Source of the DNA: an uncultured Clostridium sp.
GTDB taxonomy: Bacteria > Bacillota > Clostridia > Lachnospirales > Lachnospiraceae
Length of the DNA: 64,000 bases
Direction of reading: 5' to 3'
NCBI GenBank assembly: GCA_900549235.1
Contig: URNT01000009.1
Span: 32,667 to 96,666 of the forward strand
Part shown: positions 1 to 8,709 of the stretch, in pieces
Layout of the letters: every line of letters starts with the position of its first letter
How positions within the stretch are numbered: position 1 is the stretch's first letter
Notes under the pieces: model-generated
The model's input: the letters and a program-made list of their open reading frames with translations, nothing else
What the model was told of the DNA's origin: nothing
The model's database searches: none
Made by a program: the position numbers and the translations under genes

Positions 1-59
1 GCAATTCCAGCACCAGAAGGATCGGTTCCTGGATGGTGACTCCCAGAGGCTACCGATGA
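1..59 (+). CDS. cobJ: Precorrin-3B C17-methyltransferase, C-terminal tail (partial)
   Basis: Reading frame 3 is open from the window edge to a TGA at 57-59 and ends in the residues MVTPRGYR. This is the usual C-terminus of CobJ/CbiH, the enzyme that methylates C17 and contracts the corrin ring. Only about 18 residues lie inside the window, so the call rests on this short tail and on position: it overlaps the cobK start in an ATGA arrangement, which implies translational coupling in one cobalamin operon. The operon start, and any cobalamin riboswitch, lie outside the window. Confidence 0.72.
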   Translation, partial: NSSTRRIGSWMVTPRGYR

Positions 60-853
60 GAGGGGAAAAACGGCTCCTTCTGTTTGCGGGGACTACAGAG
101 GGGCGCCTTCTGGCAGGGTGGATGAAGGCAGAGGGGATAGGCGGCATTGTTTCGGCGGCTACTCAATATGGAACAGAGCTTCTGAAACAGGAGCTTGGAG
201 ACGCTAAGGAGATCCAGGTGACCTGCGGAAGGCTGGATGCGGAGGGAATCAAGGCGCTGATCCGCCAGGAGGGGATCACCCTGGTGGCGGATGCCACCCA
301 TCCTTATGCCCGCGAGGCTACGGCTAATATCCGTAAGGCCTGCGGGGAGCTTAAAATCCCCCTTCTACGCTGCCTGCGGGATCGGATGACTGAAGATGGT
401 CCAGACAATACAGAGGGTTCTATCCTGTACTTTGATTCGCCCCAGGAGGCGGCCCGGTGGCTTGATGGTCAGGAAGGGAACATCCTTGTGACCACAGGAA
501 GCAAGGAACTGTCCGCCTACTGCGGGCTTTTGGAGTACCAAAAGCGTGTCTTTGCCCGTGTCCTTCCCATGGAGGAATCCATAGGGCTCTGCCGACATCT
601 GGGGATCGAGGGACGGCATATTATCGCCATGCAGGGCCCTTTTTCCGTGGAAATGAACCGGGTTCAGCTAAGGGAATACCAGTGCCGTTTTCTGGTAACA
701 AAGGACGGAGGACGGGCAGGCGGCTTTTTAGAGAAAATGGAGGCGGCCAGACTGGAAGGAGCGGTTCTGGCAGTGATCCGGCGGCCTGATGAAGGAGGCC
801 TTGATTTGGAGGCTGTAAAGAGAGAGATAAAGGAGCGGATGCGGGATGAATGA
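56..853 (+). CDS. cobK: Precorrin-6A (cobalt-precorrin-6A) reductase CobK/CbiJ
   Basis: This cytoplasmic NAD(P)H-dependent enzyme reduces the macrocycle double bond of (cobalt-)precorrin-6A in corrin ring synthesis. The 265-residue length is normal for the family. The N-terminal AGTTEGR nucleotide-binding motif is at about residues 12-18. The C-terminal stretch TKDGGRAGG followed by AARLEG and VIRRP is the family signature. The ATG at 56 overlaps the cobJ stop, and the 3' end overlaps cbiET by 8 bases. The cobalt route is inferred from the cbi-type neighbours cbiET, cbiC and cbiP. Confidence 0.93.
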   Translation: MRGEKRLLLFAGTTEGRLLAGWMKAEGIGGIVSAATQYGTELLKQELGDAKEIQVTCGRLDAEGIKALIRQEGITLVADATHPYAREATANIRKACGELKIPLLRCLRDRMTEDGPDNTEGSILYFDSPQEAARWLDGQEGNILVTTGSKELSAYCGLLEYQKRVFARVLPMEESIGLCRHLGIEGRHIIAMQGPFSVEMNRVQLREYQCRFLVTKDGGRAGGFLEKMEAARLEGAVLAVIRRPDEGGLDLEAVKREIKERMRDE

Positions 854-2156
854 TACATACAGCAAAGAAATGCGGCCGGTGGTATATCTGGTAGGCATTG
901 GAATGGGGGGAGAGGACCAGCTGACCGGCCGCGCACTGGACTGCCTGGAAAGTGCCCAGGCGGTGATGGGAGCGGAGCGGATGCTGGAAAGTGTGCGGGG
1001 CTTCACCGACGGAAAACCGGTGCTGGCAGCCTACAAGCCCAGTGAGATGGTGGGCTGGCTGTCCTCCTTTGAATGGGAGGAGGCGGCTCTTGTGCTGTCC
1101 GGCGATACTGGCTTTTACAGCGGCGCTGAGACGGCGGGAGAGGCATTTTTAAGAGAGGGATGGGATGTGGAGTATGTGCCTGGGATTTCAAGCCTTTCTT
1201 ACTTCTGCGCAAGGATCGGAAAAAACTGGCAGAATGTCCGCTCTCTGAGCCGCCATGGAAGGGACTGCGACCTGGCGGCAAATATCAGGCGCTACAGACG
1301 CTGCTTTATTCTTCTGGGAGGAGAGTGCGGTGCAGGCGACATCTGCCGCCAGCTGGTAAGCAATGACCTGGGCCATGTGACTGTATGGGCAGGAGAAAAT
1401 TTCTCATACAAAGAGGAGCGGATTCTCTGGGAAATGACACCGGCGGAGCTGATCATGGAGGATGAGAGCCGTCCCTTTGGATCTCTGGCCTGTATGCTGG
1501 TGGAAAATCCTCAGGCAGAGGAGGGGCAGCTGTATGCAAAGGGAGCTCTTTCTGACGGGGATTTTATCCGGGGAAGGGTGCCTATGACAAAGGAACAGGT
1601 GCGCCGGGCGGTGATCGACAAGCTGCGGATCGGGGAACAGGCGGTCTGCTATGATATTGGAGCTGGAACAGGCTCTGTGTCTGTGGAAATGGGACGGGAA
1701 ATCCGCAGACAGTGCGGTACGGGCCAGGTCTATGCCATTGAGCGGGATATGGAAGGGCTGGAGCTGATCCGGTCAAATGTCAAGAAGTTCCATGGAAGCT
1801 GGAACGGCTTTCATGTGGTACAGGGAGAGGCCCCGGAGGCCCTTGAGGGGCTGCCTGCTCCCAGCCATGCCTTTATCGGAGGCAGCGGGGGACGGTTTGG
1901 AGAAATTGTGGCGGCTCTTTTGGAGATGAATCCTCAGGTGCGGATTGTTACTACGGCCATTACACTGGAAACCTTGGGAGAGATCCTTGACTGCATCAGG
2001 GAATATGGCTTTGAGGAGCAGGAGCTTTTGCAGCTGTGGTCCGTTCCCGTTTCACAGGCAGGAAGCTACCATATGCCAAAGGCGGAAAATCCGGTTTATA
2101 TTGCTGTGCTGCAAAAGCCTGCAGAGGGAGATGAAATAACGTGGCAGGATGTATGA
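846..2156 (+). CDS. cbiET: Fused cobalt-precorrin-7 C5-methyltransferase / C15-methyltransferase (decarboxylating) CbiET
   Basis: Two-domain enzyme of corrin synthesis. Residues about 12-205 form the CbiE tetrapyrrole methylase (VGIGMGGEDQL near the start). Residues about 225-425 form the CbiT class I SAM methyltransferase, with the SAM loop YDIGAGTGSVSVEMG near residue 268. Together they methylate C5 and C15 and remove the C12 acetate carboxyl group, using SAM. The 436-residue length matches the fused CobL-like form; in some bacteria the two activities are separate proteins. The gene overlaps cobK upstream and cbiA downstream. Confidence 0.95.
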   Translation: MNDTYSKEMRPVVYLVGIGMGGEDQLTGRALDCLESAQAVMGAERMLESVRGFTDGKPVLAAYKPSEMVGWLSSFEWEEAALVLSGDTGFYSGAETAGEAFLREGWDVEYVPGISSLSYFCARIGKNWQNVRSLSRHGRDCDLAANIRRYRRCFILLGGECGAGDICRQLVSNDLGHVTVWAGENFSYKEERILWEMTPAELIMEDESRPFGSLACMLVENPQAEEGQLYAKGALSDGDFIRGRVPMTKEQVRRAVIDKLRIGEQAVCYDIGAGTGSVSVEMGREIRRQCGTGQVYAIERDMEGLELIRSNVKKFHGSWNGFHVVQGEAPEALEGLPAPSHAFIGGSGGRFGEIVAALLEMNPQVRIVTTAITLETLGEILDCIREYGFEEQELLQLWSVPVSQAGSYHMPKAENPVYIAVLQKPAEGDEITWQDV

Positions 2157-3529
2157 TTGCGGCCCCTTCCAGCGGCAGCGGCAAGACCATGGTGGTCTGC
2201 GGTATGCTGGAGGCGCTGAAACGGAAGGGGAAAAATCCTCTGGCCTTTAAGTGCGGGCCGGACTACATAGACGGACAGTTCCACAGGCAGGTGCTGGGAG
2301 TAGAGGGCGGAAATCTGGACAGCTTTTTTGAGACGCCAGATCAGATGAGAAAAAAACTCGCAAAAGCGGCGATTGGGCATTTTGTGGTGGCTGAAGGTGT
2401 GATGGGATATTTTGACGGCCTGGGAGGAACGGAGCTTCGGGCCAGTTCCTGGGAGGTGGCGGATATTTTGGAGCTTCCTGTGCTTTTAGTGGTGGATGCA
2501 AGGGGAAGCAGCCGCTCCCTGTCGGCTCAGATCCAGGGCTTTCTGGATTATGATACGGGAGGACGGCCTGAAAAACGAAATCAGATCCGGGGCGTGATAT
2601 TAAATAAAATTTCACCCATGCTTTATCCCAGGATCCGGGATCTGATCGAAAGGGAGCACTCGGTTCCGGTGGTGGGGTATGTGCCCTGTCTGGATTTTCT
2701 GCAGATTTCCAGCCGCCATCTGGGCCTGGTGCTGCCGGAGGAGATTGGCGGAATCCGGGAGCAGCTTGGAAGGCTGGCGGACTGTCTGGAGGAAACCCTT
2801 GACTGGGAGCGGATTTTGGAGCTTTCAGAGGAAGCGGACTGGGAGCTGGAGAGAAGGATGCCGGAGGAACCGGCAGAGGCAGAGCCCTTCTGCCTGGCGG
2901 TGGCAAGGGATGAAGCCTTCTGCTTTTATTATGAGGATAACCTGGAGGCCCTTGCCCGGGCCGGGGCCAGACTGACGTATTTCAGTCCCCTCCATGATAA
3001 AATGCTGCCGAAGGGAACCCAGGGGCTCCTTCTTGGAGGGGGATACCCAGAAAATCATGGAAAGGCGCTGGCGGGAAATGAAAGTCTCCGCGTCCAGATC
3101 CGCCAGGCAGCAGAGAGGGGGCTTCCTATTCTCGGGGAGTGCGGCGGTTATCTGTACCTTCTGGAGGAGCTGGAAGGGGCAGATGGAAAAAACTATCCCA
3201 TGTGCGGTGTCCTAAAGGGATATGGATACCGCAAGGGGAAAAATGGAAGATTTGGCTACATTTCAGTCAGCCCCTTTGAGGATATGCCTCTTTTAAAACA
3301 GGGAGAGGCCATTCGGGGCCATGAGTTTCACTATTGGGACAGCACCGGGTTTAAGGATGCCTGCGTGATGGAGGCTGTAAAGCCCTCAGGAGGGCGAAAC
3401 TGGCCCTGTATCCGTACCAGAAGGCGTGTGATGGCTGGTTTTCCTCATTTATATTATCCCTCTTGTCCGGGCTTTGCGGAGCGGTTTGCGGCCTGGTGCA
3501 GGGCATATGGAAAGGATGGACAGATATGA
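2141..3529 (+). CDS. cbiA: Cobyrinic acid a,c-diamide synthase CbiA
   Basis: ATP- and glutamine-dependent enzyme that amidates the a and c side chains of cob(II)yrinate. The P-loop PSSGSGKT lies at about residues 9-16, in the N-terminal dethiobiotin-synthetase-like domain. The class I glutaminase domain has the nucleophile in GECGGYL (Cys near residue 333) and a late histidine in FPHLYYPS. The start used is GTG 2141, behind a GAGGGAG sequence. ATG 2153, which overlaps the cbiET stop, is an alternative but would leave almost no residues before the P-loop. The cobT ATG overlaps its stop codon. Confidence 0.93.
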   Translation: MAGCMIAAPSSGSGKTMVVCGMLEALKRKGKNPLAFKCGPDYIDGQFHRQVLGVEGGNLDSFFETPDQMRKKLAKAAIGHFVVAEGVMGYFDGLGGTELRASSWEVADILELPVLLVVDARGSSRSLSAQIQGFLDYDTGGRPEKRNQIRGVILNKISPMLYPRIRDLIEREHSVPVVGYVPCLDFLQISSRHLGLVLPEEIGGIREQLGRLADCLEETLDWERILELSEEADWELERRMPEEPAEAEPFCLAVARDEAFCFYYEDNLEALARAGARLTYFSPLHDKMLPKGTQGLLLGGGYPENHGKALAGNESLRVQIRQAAERGLPILGECGGYLYLLEELEGADGKNYPMCGVLKGYGYRKGKNGRFGYISVSPFEDMPLLKQGEAIRGHEFHYWDSTGFKDACVMEAVKPSGGRNWPCIRTRRRVMAGFPHLYYPSCPGFAERFAAWCRAYGKDGQI

Positions 3530-4587
3530 CATTAAAGGAAGGGATAGCAGCGGTGGGGCCGGGAGATCCTCTGGCTATGGAGAAGGCGAAGGAAAGATGG
3601 GACAGGATCGCCAAGCCTCTTAACAGCCTGGGGCTTTTGGAGGATCAGCTGGTGAAGATCGCAGGGGTAAAGGGGGATGTCCGGTTTTCCATAGGCTCTA
3701 AATATATTGCGGTTATGTGCGGGGACAATGGGATCGTAGAGGAAGGAGTGACCCAGACAGGCCAGGAGGTAACGGCTATTGTGGCTGGAAATATGGCAAA
3801 GGGGATTTCCTGTGTCTGCCGTATGGCTGCCTGTGCAGGTGCCAGAGTCTTTCCCGTGGATGTAGGAATTAGCGGAAAGAAGGAGATGCCTGGACTGCTT
3901 CCAAGAAAAACAGGCTTTGGAACAAAAAATTTCCTTAAGGGGCCTGCCATGACCAGAGAGCAGGCAGTGCAGGCTATGGAAACAGGGATCGAGGTGGCAG
4001 GGATTTTAAAGGAAAGAGGCTGCGAGCTGGCTGGCTCTGGCGAAATGGGCATCGGCAATACGACCACAGCCAGTGCGGTGATCTCTGTGCTTTTAGGATG
4101 CGCCCCGGAGGAGGTAACCGGAAAAGGAGCCGGGCTTTCAAAAGAAGGGATCCGCCATAAAACAGAGGTGATCCGCCAGGGAATCAGGCTTAACCGCCCG
4201 GATCCGGAGGATGGGCTGGATGTGCTTTCAAAGGTGGGAGGCTTTGATCTGGCTGCCCTGGCCGGGTTTTACATCGGCTGCGGGGCCTACCGGATTCCGG
4301 TGGTTCTGGACGGTCTGATCACCGGAGCGGCGGCTCTGGCGGCAGTGAAGCTGTGTCCTGCCGTAAAGGACTGCCTTCTGGCCTCCCATGTGTCAGCGGA
4401 ACCGGCAGGCGCCAGGGTACTGGCTGCCCTGAAACTTAAAGCACCTATCCAGGGAGGGCTGTGCCTGGGAGAAGGCACCGGGGCGGCGGCTCTGTTTCCT
4501 CTCCTTGATATGGCCTATTCTATCTATGACGGAATGGCCTCCTTTGAGGACATAAAGGTGCAGCAGTATGAGCATTTTTCTCAGTAA
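3526..4587 (+). CDS. cobT: Nicotinate-nucleotide--dimethylbenzimidazole phosphoribosyltransferase CobT
   Basis: CobT makes alpha-ribazole 5'-phosphate from nicotinate mononucleotide and a lower-ligand base such as dimethylbenzimidazole. The protein is 353 residues, normal for the family, with GEMGIGNTTTASA in the middle and GEGTGAA near the C-terminus. I start it at ATG 3526, overlapping the cbiA stop (ATGA) behind AAAGGATGG. A further upstream in-frame ATG would add 21 residues that look unlike CobT. The lower-ligand base used cannot be read from the sequence. The gene is followed by a palindromic repeat, the first real gap in the operon. Confidence 0.94.
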   Translation: MTLKEGIAAVGPGDPLAMEKAKERWDRIAKPLNSLGLLEDQLVKIAGVKGDVRFSIGSKYIAVMCGDNGIVEEGVTQTGQEVTAIVAGNMAKGISCVCRMAACAGARVFPVDVGISGKKEMPGLLPRKTGFGTKNFLKGPAMTREQAVQAMETGIEVAGILKERGCELAGSGEMGIGNTTTASAVISVLLGCAPEEVTGKGAGLSKEGIRHKTEVIRQGIRLNRPDPEDGLDVLSKVGGFDLAALAGFYIGCGAYRIPVVLDGLITGAAALAAVKLCPAVKDCLLASHVSAEPAGARVLAALKLKAPIQGGLCLGEGTGAAALFPLLDMAYSIYDGMASFEDIKVQQYEHFSQ

Positions 4588-4593
4588 CTAGTA

Positions 4594-4687
4594 GTGTACG
4601 CTCGGAATCTCCCTTGCACTCATCTTTGCGGCTGATTTTCCGCCATCTGCACACAAATCTGAGCACAAAGAGATTCCGAGAGTACAC
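4594..4687. repeat. Short palindromic repeat, family C, copy 1
   Basis: This 94-bp element between cobT and cobU has terminal inverted arms at 4594-4611 and 4670-4687, matching at 17 of 18 positions (GTGTACKCTCGGAATCTC). A second copy with near-identical arms lies at 18501-18568 and lacks 26 internal bases. The extra segment contains TTTCCGCCATCTGCAC (4637-4652), which also occurs at 11033-11048 inside palindromic repeat B. No coding content is seen. It looks like a non-autonomous dispersed element. Confidence 0.85.
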
Positions 4688-4704
4688 AGGAAAGGAGAAC
4701 CGGC

Positions 4705-5247
4705 ATGATAACCCTTGTAACAGGCGGCAGCGGCAGCGGAAAATCAGAATATGCGGAAGGGCTCCTTCTGGAATGTGAGGACTGCGCCCGGTATTACATT
4801 GCCACCATGGAGGCCTGGGGGGAGGAGGGCAGGCGACGGGTGGAGCGCCATAAGCGCCTGCGCCGGGGGAAGGGATTTATTACCATAGAACAGCCAAGAG
4901 AGGTGGGAAGCCTTTCCTTCCCGGAGAAAGCAGAAGGCTGTGCCGCCATACTGGAATGTGTATCCAACCTGGCGGCCAATGAGATGTTTGGGGGAGACAG
5001 AAGCCGGAAGCCGGAGGAACTGGCCTTTTATCTGGAGGAGGAGATAAGGAAGCTCTCCCGCCAGGTCAGCTGCCTGATCCTTGTTACCAATGAGGTAGGG
5101 GCAGACGGTTGTACCTATGAGGCGGAAACCATGGACTATATCCGGCTGATGGGGTACTTAAACCAGAGACTGGGGAACCTTGCTGACCAGGTGGTTGAGG
5201 TAGTTTACGGGATCCCGGTGCTGTGGAAGGAAGGAGAGAAAGGATGA
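4705..5247 (+). CDS. cobU: Adenosylcobinamide kinase / adenosylcobinamide-phosphate guanylyltransferase CobU
   Basis: Bifunctional nucleotide-loop assembly enzyme. It phosphorylates adenosylcobinamide and then attaches GMP to give adenosylcobinamide-GDP, the substrate of CobS. The 180-residue length matches the family. The P-loop GGSGSGKSE is at about residues 7-15. The VERHKRLRR segment carries the histidine that is guanylylated in the family, and TNEVG lies near residue 130. An AGGAGA ribosome binding site precedes ATG 4705. The cobS start overlaps its stop codon. Confidence 0.94.
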   Translation: MITLVTGGSGSGKSEYAEGLLLECEDCARYYIATMEAWGEEGRRRVERHKRLRRGKGFITIEQPREVGSLSFPEKAEGCAAILECVSNLAANEMFGGDRSRKPEELAFYLEEEIRKLSRQVSCLILVTNEVGADGCTYEAETMDYIRLMGYLNQRLGNLADQVVEVVYGIPVLWKEGEKG

Positions 5248-6071
5248 ACCTGCTGTATTCCTGCATCATTGCAGTTTCCATGTATTCCAAGGTGCCTGTG
5301 CCCCAGGTTCGGTGGACGGATGAAAGGATGGGCCATGTAATGAGTTTTTTCCCCATAACAGGGCTGATCAGCGGCCTGTGCGTGGCTCTGTGGCTGTACC
5401 TGTCTCTGGGTCTGTGGGGGTTATCAGAGGGGATGGCTGTTCTCTGGGCTTCTGTGATCCCCATATTGGTCACAGGGGGGATCCACGCAGACGGATTTTT
5501 AGATACCATGGACGCCATTCACTCCTACGGGGACAGAAAGAAAAAGCTGGAAATCCTAAAAGATCCTCATGTGGGGGCTTTTGCTGTGATCTCTATGGCA
5601 GTCTATATGCTTTTATACGCAGGGGTGCTGTGGGAATATGCCGGCCTTGTGCGGGCCGGGCTGAAAAATGGAACTGGCCGTCTTTTTTGCCTCCTTCCAG
5701 CCTGCTTTATGGTGACGGAGCGGGCTTTCAGCGGCCTTTCGGTGGTCAGCTTCCCTTCCGCAAAAAAGGAGGGCCTTGCTGCTTCCTTTGCCAAAAAGGC
5801 AAAAAGACGGGGAGACCAGGCCGCCCTTCTTCTGTGGCTGGCCGCAACGGTGTTCCTTTCCTGGAGCCTTGGAGGCGCCGGTGCCGGAAGGACAGTGCTG
5901 ATGCTGGAGGCGGTGCAGCTTCTGATCTTTATCTGGTACTACAGAATGTGCAGGCGGGAATTCGGAGGCGTTACCGGAGATCTGGCCGGGTGGTTCCTCC
6001 AGATAAGCGAGCTGGCAGGTTACGGCACACTGGTTCTCATTTTTAAGACAATCGGGTTGGGAGGGATGTGA
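5244..6071 (+). CDS. cobS: Adenosylcobinamide-GDP ribazoletransferase (cobalamin synthase) CobS
   Basis: Integral membrane enzyme that joins adenosylcobinamide-GDP to alpha-ribazole (phosphate), the last assembly step of the nucleotide loop. The protein is hydrophobic, about 275 residues, with several membrane segments. The family motif GGIHADGFLDTMDA lies near residues 80-93, followed by KLEILKDPHVGAFA. ATG 5244 overlaps the cobU stop behind AAGGAGAGAAAGG, so I prefer it to an in-frame start 21 bases upstream. Confidence 0.93.
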   Translation: MNLLYSCIIAVSMYSKVPVPQVRWTDERMGHVMSFFPITGLISGLCVALWLYLSLGLWGLSEGMAVLWASVIPILVTGGIHADGFLDTMDAIHSYGDRKKKLEILKDPHVGAFAVISMAVYMLLYAGVLWEYAGLVRAGLKNGTGRLFCLLPACFMVTERAFSGLSVVSFPSAKKEGLAASFAKKAKRRGDQAALLLWLAATVFLSWSLGGAGAGRTVLMLEAVQLLIFIWYYRMCRREFGGVTGDLAGWFLQISELAGYGTLVLIFKTIGLGGM

Positions 6072-6073
6072 TC

Positions 6074-6481
6074 ATGATCTTTATAACAGGGGCTATGACC
6101 CAGGGAAAGAGAGCCTTTGCGGAAAAACAGTTTGCAGAGGGCCCGGTGGTATGGGCAGACGGGGCATCTGATACCTGGGAGGCCTGCCTGAATGCAAAAT
6201 TCTGCTGCAATTTCCATGTGTTAGTGAGAAAAAAACTCATAGAAATAGACCCGGAGGGAAAACAGGAGCCGGAGGAGTTTGCCGGTCTGCTGGCTTCGGC
6301 CTTTCTCCAGTCAGGAAAAACAAGGATTCTTGTGACGGATGAGATTGGCTGCGGGATCGTACCTTTAGATCCTTTTGAGAGGCGTTACAGGGAATGTACC
6401 GGCCGGGTCTGCTGCAGCCTTGCGGGAGAAGCAGAGCAGGTCTGGCGGGTGGTCTGCGGCCTGGGACAGAGAATAAAGTAA
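6074..6481 (+). CDS. Short CobU-like protein, probably degenerate
   Basis: This 135-residue protein resembles the ends of CobU. The N-terminus has a P-loop-like GAMTQGKRAF, with Arg where Ser/Thr normally follows the lysine. The C-terminal half has TDEIGCGIVPLDPFERR and a tail ending in VCGLGQR, as in CobU/CobP proteins. The central region with the guanylylated histidine motif (RHKxxR in the neighbouring cobU) is not recognisable. It is co-directional between cobS and cbiB. GGGAGGG precedes ATG 6074 by 8 bases; GTG 6068, overlapping the cobS stop, is a less well-spaced alternative. A regulatory or partial enzymatic role is possible, but no function can be assigned from sequence. Confidence 0.7.
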   Translation: MIFITGAMTQGKRAFAEKQFAEGPVVWADGASDTWEACLNAKFCCNFHVLVRKKLIEIDPEGKQEPEEFAGLLASAFLQSGKTRILVTDEIGCGIVPLDPFERRYRECTGRVCCSLAGEAEQVWRVVCGLGQRIK

Positions 6482-6486
6482 ACCTG

Positions 6487-6592
6487 CATGTGCCCGGCGG
6501 GCAAGCGCACCACCAATCCATAAAAGTCTGGCGGGCACATGGGGCATCCCTGAATTTATGCCGCCTGACGGCGGCGGAGACTTTTAGAGTAA
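6487..6592. repeat. Dispersed GC-rich repeat, family D, copy 1
   Basis: Intergenic repeat between the cobU-like gene and cbiB. Bases 6530-6592 match 37348-37410 at 58 of 63 positions. It contains a CCGCC-TGAC-GGCGG hairpin (6561-6574) and short flanking arms AAAAGTCT (6522-6529) and AGACTTTT (6578-6585). A GGCGGGCA direct repeat (6496-6503 and 6530-6537) brackets 34 bases absent from copy 2. Both copies end less than 30 bases before a start codon. Confidence 0.85.
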
Positions 6593-6607
6593 AGGAAGGA
6601 AATTGGT

Positions 6608-7600
6608 ATGATTCAGCTCCTTAAAAGCATATGGCAGCTTCAGGCTGCGGCCCTTTTATGTGGCTGTGTCCTGGACTGGCTGTTTGGTGATCCTTACTGG
6701 CTCCCCCATCTGGTGCGGGCTATGGGGAGAATGATCGGGTGGCTGGAGAAGAAACTGAGACAATGGATGGGGGAGGAAAAGAGCCGGGAGGCCGGGCAGT
6801 GCCTGGTGGGGCTTATGGTGCTGTTCTGGACGGCAGTTCCGGCTCTGGTCTTTGGCGGTTTGTTCTTTATAGGTGGAAAGTCCGGGCTCTGGCTTTTATT
6901 TCTTGGGGAGGTGCTGGTGTGCTATCAGCTGATGGCGGCCAGGGGGCTGTATGGAGAAAGCATGAAGGTATGCAGAAGCCTGGAGGCAGGACGTAGGGAG
7001 GAAGCCAGAAGGAATGTGTCTATGATCGTAGGCCGGGATACGGCTGTGCTGGATGAGGCGGGGATCGCAAGAGCTGCAGTGGAAACGGTGGCTGAAAATA
7101 CCTCCGACGGCGTTGTGGCTCCTTTCCTGTTTATGGCAGTGCTTGGGCCGGTGGGAGGCACCCTTTATAAGGCAGTCAATACCATGGATTCTATGGTGGG
7201 ATATAAAAATGACCGTTACCTGTGGTTTGGAAGGGCGGCGGCGAAGCTGGATGATGTGCTTAACTTCCTTCCTGCCAGACTTACCGGCCTGCTGATGGTT
7301 TTGTCTGCCTGGATTCTTCCTGGGACAGATGGAAGAGAAGCGTGGAGGATTTTTCTCAGAGACAGAAAAAAACACGCAAGTCCTAATTCCGCCCACGGGG
7401 AGGCGGCCTGTGCCGGGGCTTTGCATTTGCGTCTTGCCGGAGATGCCTGGTATTTTGGCACCCTTCATAAGAAACCCTATATCGGGGATGAAAGCAGGCC
7501 CATCCTTCCTTCTGATATAAGAAGAGCAGGCTGTCTGATGTTCCTTTCTCAGGGGATTTTAATGGCAGGACTGTTGTTGATCCTGTATATGACCAGATAA
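6608..7600 (+). CDS. cbiB: Adenosylcobinamide-phosphate synthase CbiB
   Basis: Membrane enzyme that attaches (R)-1-amino-2-propanol O-2-phosphate (or the free amino alcohol) to adenosylcobyric acid, making adenosylcobinamide phosphate. The 330-residue length is typical. Family landmarks are DWLFGDPYWLPHLVR near residues 23-37, AVETVAENTSDGVVAPF near residues 156-172, and YKAVNTMDSMVGY near residues 190-202. The AAGGAAGG ribosome binding site abuts the end of repeat D. The gene partners cobD, 11 bases downstream, which makes the aminopropanol moiety. Confidence 0.93.
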   Translation: MIQLLKSIWQLQAAALLCGCVLDWLFGDPYWLPHLVRAMGRMIGWLEKKLRQWMGEEKSREAGQCLVGLMVLFWTAVPALVFGGLFFIGGKSGLWLLFLGEVLVCYQLMAARGLYGESMKVCRSLEAGRREEARRNVSMIVGRDTAVLDEAGIARAAVETVAENTSDGVVAPFLFMAVLGPVGGTLYKAVNTMDSMVGYKNDRYLWFGRAAAKLDDVLNFLPARLTGLLMVLSAWILPGTDGREAWRIFLRDRKKHASPNSAHGEAACAGALHLRLAGDAWYFGTLHKKPYIGDESRPILPSDIRRAGCLMFLSQGILMAGLLLILYMTR

Positions 7601-7611
7601 GGAGGCGGCTT

Positions 7612-8709
7612 ATGGAATATCAGCATGGAGGCGATATATACAGCCAGTCAGTGACAATGGATTTTTCAGCTAATATCAACCCACTTGGACTTCCGAAGGG
7701 AGTGAGGGCGGAACTGGCCAGGTGCCTGTCAGAGAATATATGCAGTATTTATCCGGACAGCAGCTGCCGCAGGCTGAGAGAGGCGCTTGGAGCAGTCCAT
7801 CAGGTGCCGGAGGACTGGATTACCTGCGGAAACGGGGCGGCCGATTTGATCTTCGGACTGATGGCAGCCATAAAGCCATCCGGGGGGCTTGTGACCGAGC
7901 CGTCATTTTCTGAATATGCGCAGGCCATGAAGGCGGCAGGCTGCGAGATTATTTCTCATAAATTAGAGGAGAAAAATGGATTCAGACTGGACATAGAAAA
8001 GCTCTGTGATCAGCTGGAAAGAGTGAAATGCCGGTGCCAGGCAGCATTTTTATGTAATCCCAATAACCCTACCGGGCTTCCTATCCGTAGGGAGGAGGTG
8101 GAGCAGGCGGCCCGTGTCTGCCGCAGCCTTGGAATCCTTCTGGTGGTGGATGAGTGCTTCTGTGATTTTCTGGAGAAGCCGGAGGAATATTCGGTGATCC
8201 CTCTTTTGGGACAGTATGACAATCTTCTGGTGCTGAAGGCATTTACCAAGTGGTATGCCATGGCGGGGCTCCGCCTGGGGTATGGACTGTGCAGTGACAG
8301 GAGGCTCCATGAGAAACTGGCGGTGGTACGCCAGCCCTGGTCTGTATCAGGGCTGGCCCAGCGGGCGGGACTGGCGGCTCTTAAGGAATATGAATACGAG
8401 GAGAGGACAAAGGCTCTTTTTAAGGAAGAACGTCCCCGTTTTCGCAGAGAACTGGAGAAACTGGGGTTCCTGGTGTATCCGTCTATGGCTAATTACCTGT
8501 TTTTCAGAGACGGAGTCCACGAGCCGGGCTGGCTTTATAAGGCCCTTTTAAAGCAGCGGGTGCTGATCCGCAGCTGCGGAAATTATCCGGGGCTGGATGG
8601 TTCCTATTACCGGATCTGCATCAAGACCCGTGAGGAAAATGAAGCCTTTACGGCGGAGCTTACAAAGCTTTTAAATGAGGAGGAGAAACCATGGCAAAAG
8701 CGATCATGA
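7612..8709 (+). CDS. cobD: Threonine-phosphate decarboxylase CobD (PLP-dependent)
   Basis: Fold-type I PLP enzyme of the histidinol-phosphate aminotransferase group. In this operon it is best read as L-threonine O-3-phosphate decarboxylase, which supplies aminopropanol phosphate to CbiB. Seen in the sequence are the N-terminal DFSANINPLG, FLCNPNNPTG in the middle, VDECFCDF, and the probable PLP lysine in LKAFTKWYAMAGLRLGYG. Length is 365 residues. The start has GGAGG just upstream. The 3' end overlaps cbiP by 19 bases. Without the operon context an aminotransferase role could not be excluded. Confidence 0.9.
   Translation: MEYQHGGDIYSQSVTMDFSANINPLGLPKGVRAELARCLSENICSIYPDSSCRRLREALGAVHQVPEDWITCGNGAADLIFGLMAAIKPSGGLVTEPSFSEYAQAMKAAGCEIISHKLEEKNGFRLDIEKLCDQLERVKCRCQAAFLCNPNNPTGLPIRREEVEQAARVCRSLGILLVVDECFCDFLEKPEEYSVIPLLGQYDNLLVLKAFTKWYAMAGLRLGYGLCSDRRLHEKLAVVRQPWSVSGLAQRAGLAALKEYEYEERTKALFKEERPRFRRELEKLGFLVYPSMANYLFFRDGVHEPGWLYKALLKQRVLIRSCGNYPGLDGSYYRICIKTREENEAFTAELTKLLNEEEKPWQKRS

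Noticed and set aside
2247..2906. 219-codon minus-strand frame in cbiA
   Set aside because: It is a proline-rich artefact of GC-rich coding sequence on the other strand.
3463..3525. Longer cobT start
   Set aside because: The extra 21 residues overlap cbiA and do not resemble CobT. ATG 3526 has the usual ATGA overlap and ribosome binding site.
5378..6046. 222-codon frame on the plus strand inside cobS
   Set aside because: It is frame-shifted within a well-supported cobS and shows no family motif.
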